DNA from: Stereocaulon alpinum
Lineage: Eukaryota; Ascomycota; Lecanoromycetes; Lecanorales; Stereocaulaceae
Direction: 5' to 3'
DNA length: 11,092 nt
NCBI GenBank assembly: GCA_018257865.1
Contig: JAEUBA010000307.1
Location: 1 to 11,092, forward strand
The position numbers were made by a program, and so were the translations under genes. Below, piece after piece: positions 7,941 through 11,092 of the stretch. Below the pieces are notes generated by a model. The model was not told the DNA's origin. It ran no database searches and saw only the letters and a list, made by a program, of their open reading frames with translations. Numbering within the stretch: the stretch's first letter is position 1; each line of letters opens with the position of its first letter.

Positions 7941-8280
7941 TATATTTTTTTTACCTATTAAGAAAGAGCTATATAGTATAATATAATAAGCTATATTACT
8001 AATAGGTATTTCTAAGACTATAATACCCCTAATAAAGTTAAGCTTCTAAGACTAGCTTCGTAGTAGCTAGAAGACTATAAGTAGGGTATATATAACTTTA
8101 AGCCTAATATAGATTAGGTAAATATATAGTAGGCTTATTAACTTATTATTAAAGGCTATAGGGACTATATCCCCCTAGATTTCGCTTATCTAGCCTCTTC
8201 TATTAATTAGCTAGCCTTTCTACTACGTAATATACTCCCTTTTCTCTTAGAAATATTATTAGCTTACCTTAATCTTACTA
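7941..8280 (+). pseudogene. Possible degraded coding region, Gln/Pro-rich, unidentified
   Basis: In one plus-strand phase about 110 codons run with TAA/TAG breaks that would be Gln. A tract of Leu codons (CTA/CTT) would have been Pro if CCA mutated to CTA. Readable pieces include HNFKPN-like and RDYIPLDFAYLASSIN segments. The 59-bp repeat units start just after it. No family is recognised, the phase differs from the preceding candidate, and base composition alone could give such a run. I list it because its inferred residue make-up looks less random than that of the alternative frames I tried. Confidence 0.17.
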
Positions 8281-8284
8281 TTTG

Positions 8285-8396
8285 TACTCTAGATAATATT
8301 CTAGGTATTATTATAATTATTAATATAATTACTACTAATCTTATACTCTAGACAATATTCTAGTTATTATTATAGTTATTAAAATAATTGCTACTA
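8285..8396. repeat. Two tandem units of about 59 bp
   Basis: The units begin TACTCTAGA(T/C)AATATTCTAG at 8285 and 8344 and continue through TTATTATA(A/G)TTATTAA(A/T)ATAATT. They differ mainly by transitions. A third copy, TACTCTAGATATAATTCTAG, lies far downstream at 9869-9918. The pair sits directly before repeat copy A. Confidence 0.75.
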
Positions 8397-8580
8397 TAGT
8401 AGTATAGATAGGGTAGCTATAGGTATTTTATTATTAGATAGTAGTTAGTTAGTAACTAGTTAGTATATACTTAGCTTCGAATACCTTTATATAGTAACAA
8501 ATATTATAATATCTTAAGATTATATATTATTTTCTATATATAATTATTTTAGTAATAGACGCCTTTAATTCTATACCTTT
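8397..8580. repeat. Diverged repeat, copy A
   Basis: Copy A shares with 9559-9853 a chain of blocks in the same order and orientation: AGCTATAGGTATTTTA, TTAGTTAGTAA, CCTTTATATAGTAAC(A/G)AATATTA, GATTATATAT, ATATATAATTATT(T/C)TAGTAATA and, at the end, GACGCC(T/C)TTAAT(T/C)CTATACCTTT. Differences are mainly transitions and short indels. It could be a solo LTR, a MITE or part of a larger element; no target duplication is evident. Confidence 0.72.
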
Positions 8581-8665
8581 AAATTAAGGATTTTTTACTT
8601 ACTATTAAGCTTTACTAACCTTTAAGCTTACCTTTACTACTTACTACTACTAGTTATAATACCTT

Positions 8666-8683
8666 TATATATATATATATATC
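8666..8683. repeat. TA microsatellite
   Basis: An uninterrupted run of about nine TA units within AT-rich DNA. It may be native or a product of RIP acting on TG/CA repeats. Confidence 0.7.
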
Positions 8684-8934
8684 TACCTTTTTCCTCTTAA
8701 GCTGTTAATACCTAGTATTATTACTCTACTTATATTAAGATCCTACTCTTAAATCTTCCTTAGATAAATTATTAGCGTAGGTACTAACTACTATATAATA
8801 TAGTATATAATAAAAAACCTATACTTCTTAAAAGGGTTCTAGAGGTAGTTATAAAGTCCCCTAAGCCTATTAAACTATATAATATAAGTTAGAAACGTAA
8901 AGTAGTATAGAGCGATATTTCGCCTTACTACTTT

Positions 8935-9031
8935 TCGAATTTAGTAATAGGTATATTAATTAGGTTAACTTAGATAATAGGTTAACCTAATTAATAATAG
9001 TAATACCGACTCTCCTTAATAATAAATTCGA
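8935..9031. repeat. 97-bp imperfect inverted repeat (foldback)
   Basis: The core is a perfect 16-bp arm at 8954-8969 (ending TTAGGTTAAC) and its complement at 8981-8996, around an 11-base spacer. Farther out, GGTAT at 8950-8954 pairs with ATACC at 9003-9007, and TCGAATTTAGTAATA at 8935-8949 pairs with 9017-9031 with two mismatches, with bulges on the right arm. This could be a small foldback transposon, the closing end of a MITE, or a relic of head-to-head repeat copies. No flanking target duplication was found. Confidence 0.75.
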
Positions 9032-9515
9032 GAGATAATTTATAAGACTAATACCTATAATTCGAATAACTAAGCCCTAAGACCTAGAGAGGCTATAGAA
9101 TTATAGGAGGTTAAGGACTTCCTCTTAATTACTATTATTACTTAATACTTACTTATAAGAGGAGATTATATTAAAAGGGTTTCGCTTTCGTAGAAATATA
9201 GTACTAGGCGGACTTTCTCTATATATTTTTTAAAGATCTATAAGGGATTAATTTTATTACTAGGAACCCTTTATTATATAGTACCTATTCCTTTAGGGCT
9301 AATACCCCTAATCTTAGTTACTAGACTGCGTATAGTTAGTAATAATATTAAGGGTTTAGGTAGATTCTATTATAGATTAGGTAATAAGTGCTAAATATAG
9401 GGAGTAATAGGCTTAGCTATAATTATCTCTATATCTATAGCTTCTTAACTAATTAAAAATTCGAGGATCGTCTATTAGACTAGTAGGTAAACGTATTAAT
9501 TTATAGAAGGATTAA

Positions 9516-9540
9516 TTAATAGTTATAGGATAACTATTAA
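9516..9540. repeat. Perfect 11-bp palindrome with AGG spacer
   Basis: TTAATAGTTAT, AGG, ATAACTATTAA form a perfect inverted repeat. Its central 15 bases (AGTTATAGGATAACT, 9521-9535) recur exactly at 10219-10233. It lies about 20 bases before repeat copy B. Confidence 0.75.
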
Positions 9541-9558
9541 ATAGGAGTGGGATATATA

Positions 9559-9853
9559 TAGTAATATAGATAGTATAGCTATAGGTATTTTAGTATTAGA
9601 TAGAAATTAGTTAGTAAAGGTTAGCTAGTTAGTAATTAGTTAGCGTAGGCTTAGCTTTAGAGACCTTTATATAGTAACGAATATTACTATATCTTAGATT
9701 ATATATCTTCTTTTCGATATATAATTATTCTAGTAATAAGTAGTCTTTATAGTTAATAGTAGTTAATTCTACCTCCGTCTAATATATAGTATCCTTATAC
9801 TTACTATTCTACTATTATAATCTTTTAACCGACGCCCTTAATCCTATACCTTT
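9559..9853. repeat. Diverged repeat, copy B
   Basis: Counterpart of copy A, with the same blocks in the same order plus roughly 100 extra bases before the shared GACGCCCTTAATCCTATACCTTT end. It includes a hairpin at 9669-9692 (ATATAGTAA, six-base loop, TTACTATAT) that is less perfect in copy A. It is followed 16 bases later by a third copy of the 59-bp unit, whereas in copy A those units come before; the modules are therefore rearranged. Confidence 0.7.
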
Positions 9854-9868
9854 ATACTACTAGTTTTA

Positions 9869-9918
9869 TACTCTAGATATAATTCTAGTTATTATTATAG
9901 TTATTAAAATAATTAATA
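9869..9918. repeat. Third, dispersed copy of the 59-bp unit
   Basis: TACTCTAGATATAATTCTAG is followed by TTATTATTATAGTTATTAAA and ATAATT, matching the unit at 8344-8396 nearly base for base. It lies after repeat copy B, in the same orientation. Confidence 0.72.
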
Positions 9919-10216
9919 CTAGTTTATTAAAGTACTTTATAGAAATAGATAGATTATATTTTATATTATAGCTTTTTAATAAGTACTATATCTTTCGCTT
10001 ATAATATAACTCGTTTTACGTAGATAGTATATAGTTATACTACTACTACCTTATTAATAATCCTTTTAAGTTATATTCTAAAGATTAATATACTATTAAG
10101 CTTATTAGTTAGCTTAGTCTCTATAGCTTCTTAAAGTATACTTAAAATAAATAATTATATTTAAAGTAGCTCTTTTATATACTCTAATAATACTTCCCTT
10201 ATAAGTCGACTAAATA

Positions 10217-10235
10217 CTAGTTATAGGATAACTAG
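10217..10235. repeat. 8-bp palindrome with AGG spacer
   Basis: CTAGTTAT, AGG, ATAACTAG. The inner 15 bases are identical to the centre of the palindrome at 9516-9540, about 700 bp away. The shared motif with different outer flanks suggests a common ancestral terminus or binding site. Confidence 0.65.
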
Positions 10236-10442
10236 CTTAGTAGATTTCTATAGTTAACGAATTTCTAGTAATATATAAGCTATATTATTTAATTAGTAGA
10301 AGTAGTTATTATTTAGATATATTAGACTTACTACTAGCTTTAAATTTACGTAATTAAGGTAATCCTATTTTTATCCTTTATCTTAATTAACTTTTCGGGC
10401 CTCGCTTACGGTATTAGATAATCTAAGTTTATAAGTATTTCT

Positions 10443-10488
10443 ACTAAGTTTAGCGTTTCCGCTAAGTTTAGTATTTCCGCTAAGTTTA
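10443..10488. repeat. 18-bp tandem repeat, about 2.5 copies
   Basis: The unit (A/G)CTAAGTTTAG(C/T)(G/A)TTTCC occurs at 10443-10460 and 10461-10478 and partly at 10479-10488. The length is a multiple of three, so it could encode a six-residue repeat if the region was coding. A second short duplication, AATTATATCCTCT, follows at 10542 and 10566, 24 bases apart and also in codon register. Confidence 0.75.
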
Positions 10489-10618
10489 ATTACTATTAGT
10501 AGATAGGCTATTAGATCTTCGTTCGGTATCTACTACTACTAAATTATATCCTCTTAGAACTATCGAATTATATCCTCTAGGATCTAATTAGGCTCTTAGC
10601 TTATTATTAGTATTAATT

Positions 10619-11092
10619 TAAGGCGCTAAGCTACTACTAGGTCTCTATAGAGATATAGGGCTAGCTTAAGGTCCTAGCTATAAGACTAATCTAGATATTA
10701 GGACGTTTAGGGAGGTATTAGAATTTATCTTTAGTACTAAGTATATAGTAGTAGATTATTCGGAATCTCTAGAATTATAAAAAGCTATAATAGTAATATA
10801 AAGGTAGTTATATTAATAGGAGAAAAAGTAGGAAATTAAGGGGTTATTAAATAAAGGGTCTAAAGGTTAATCTTTAGTAATAGATAATACTAAACTAATA
10901 GAGCGTTAGTCTAATACCGAATTTAGTAAGAAGATACTATTATAACTAGGGTACTAGCTAGAATTATTAATTAATTAATTGATTTATACGCCTATTCTAG
11001 TATCTATATATACTAATAAGGGTATTCTCTTATATTATTAGGAAATCTAGGGGGGTTAAAGGCCCTCTAGACGTAAAAGAAACCTTTCTAGA
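10619..11092 (+). pseudogene. Possible degraded coding region running off the right edge, unidentified
   Basis: From about 10619 one plus-strand phase reads about 158 codons to the window end. It is interrupted only by TAA/TAG that would be Gln, with inferred Pro and Ser residues upstream. Readable parts include TNLDIRTFREVLEFIFSTKY, then a Lys/Glu/Gln-rich stretch (about 10780-10860) suggestive of a coiled coil, then YTPILVSIYTNKGILLYY and a basic RPSRRKRNL at the edge. I know no family that fits. It may be the start of another retroelement Gag or a host gene fragment caught in RIP. Of the three unidentified frames this looks the most protein-like, but base composition alone makes such runs easy to get. 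Confidence 0.28.

Larger units (their letters stand above)
8581..9558. other. Repetitive RIP-ed DNA with no recognisable gene
   Basis: Between repeat copies A and B I see no coding signal I would defend. It holds a short TA microsatellite (about 8666-8683), the foldback at 8935-9031, and a palindrome at 9516-9540. If A and B were terminal repeats this would be the interior of a small non-autonomous element of about 1 kb, but that is conjecture. Confidence 0.4.
9854..10442. other. RIP-ed DNA with no recognisable gene
   Basis: Apart from the third 59-bp unit (9869-9918) and the palindrome at 10217-10235 I see nothing identifiable. Translations in several frames on both strands gave no known motif. 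A less AT-rich patch at about 10395-10412 (CGGGCCTCGCTTACGG) still lacks CA and TG and so is also RIP-ed. Confidence 0.4.
446..11092. other. RIP-saturated AT-rich block
   Basis: TA is extremely frequent, while CA and TG are nearly absent. From about 6900 to the end I noticed by eye only about three CA and under ten TG. CG dinucleotides persist throughout (for example GCGAG and TAGCG motifs). Loss of CA/TG with CG retained points to CpA-directed cytosine mutation on both strands, the known product of repeat-induced point mutation in Pezizomycotina, rather than CpG methylation decay or simple AT bias. The block starts abruptly at about 446 and runs off the right edge. It should be heterochromatic; that is inferred from what is known of RIP-ed DNA. 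Confidence 0.88.

Noticed and set aside
10823..10838. 16-base match to the reverse complement of the tandem repeat (507-522)
   Set aside because: The match AAAAAGTAGGAAATTA does not extend further into the repeat on either side, so it is probably chance in low-complexity AT-rich DNA.
446..11092. Mitochondrial DNA as an explanation for AT-richness
   Set aside because: A chromodomain chromovirus, selective CA/TG loss with CG kept, and the junction to balanced DNA at 445 all indicate nuclear RIP-ed sequence.
830..11092. CRISPR array, tRNA or rRNA genes
   Set aside because: Repeats are few, diverged and not regularly spaced with unique spacers. No cloverleaf with conserved A and B boxes or rRNA core sequence was seen; RIP would also have damaged them.

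Overview
The window looks like nuclear DNA of a filamentous ascomycete (Pezizomycotina), taken from an AT-rich, transposon-filled block mutated to saturation by repeat-induced point mutation (RIP). From about position 446 to the end, CA and TG dinucleotides have almost vanished and TA is everywhere, while CG is still common. This is the signature of CpA-directed C-to-T change on both strands, as in fungal RIP. Bases 1-445 differ: base composition is balanced, CA and TG are frequent, and a sharp edge lies at about 445.

Layout. (1) 1-445: lightly or un-mutated flank with no convincing gene. (2) 446-826: two and a half tandem copies of a repeat of about 160 bp. (3) 830-6866: a complete 6,037-bp Ty3/gypsy LTR retrotransposon (chromovirus) on the minus strand. 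It has 244-bp LTRs at 830-1073 and 6623-6866, TG...CA ends and a perfect 5-bp target duplication CTAAT. Inside, reading right to left, are Gag (capsid and CCHC knuckle), a candidate -1 frameshift site, protease, reverse transcriptase, RNase H, integrase and a chromodomain, then a polypurine tract against the left LTR. (4) 6867-11092: further RIP-saturated repetitive DNA with diverged repeat copies, a 97-bp foldback, two identical palindromic motifs, short tandem repeats, and three stretches that may be wrecked coding sequence but which I cannot name.

The retrotransposon is dead. The diagnostic residues checked have mostly changed by single transitions: all four knuckle ligands are Tyr, the protease DTG is now NTS, two RT aspartates and the second RNase H aspartate are Asn, and the integrase D-D-E reads D-N-K. 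Dozens of Gln and Trp codons are stops. The Pol frame nevertheless appears to have kept one phase for about 3.7 kb, so decay was by substitution with almost no indels until the last 40 or so codons. No functional protein-coding gene, tRNA, rRNA or CRISPR array is supported.
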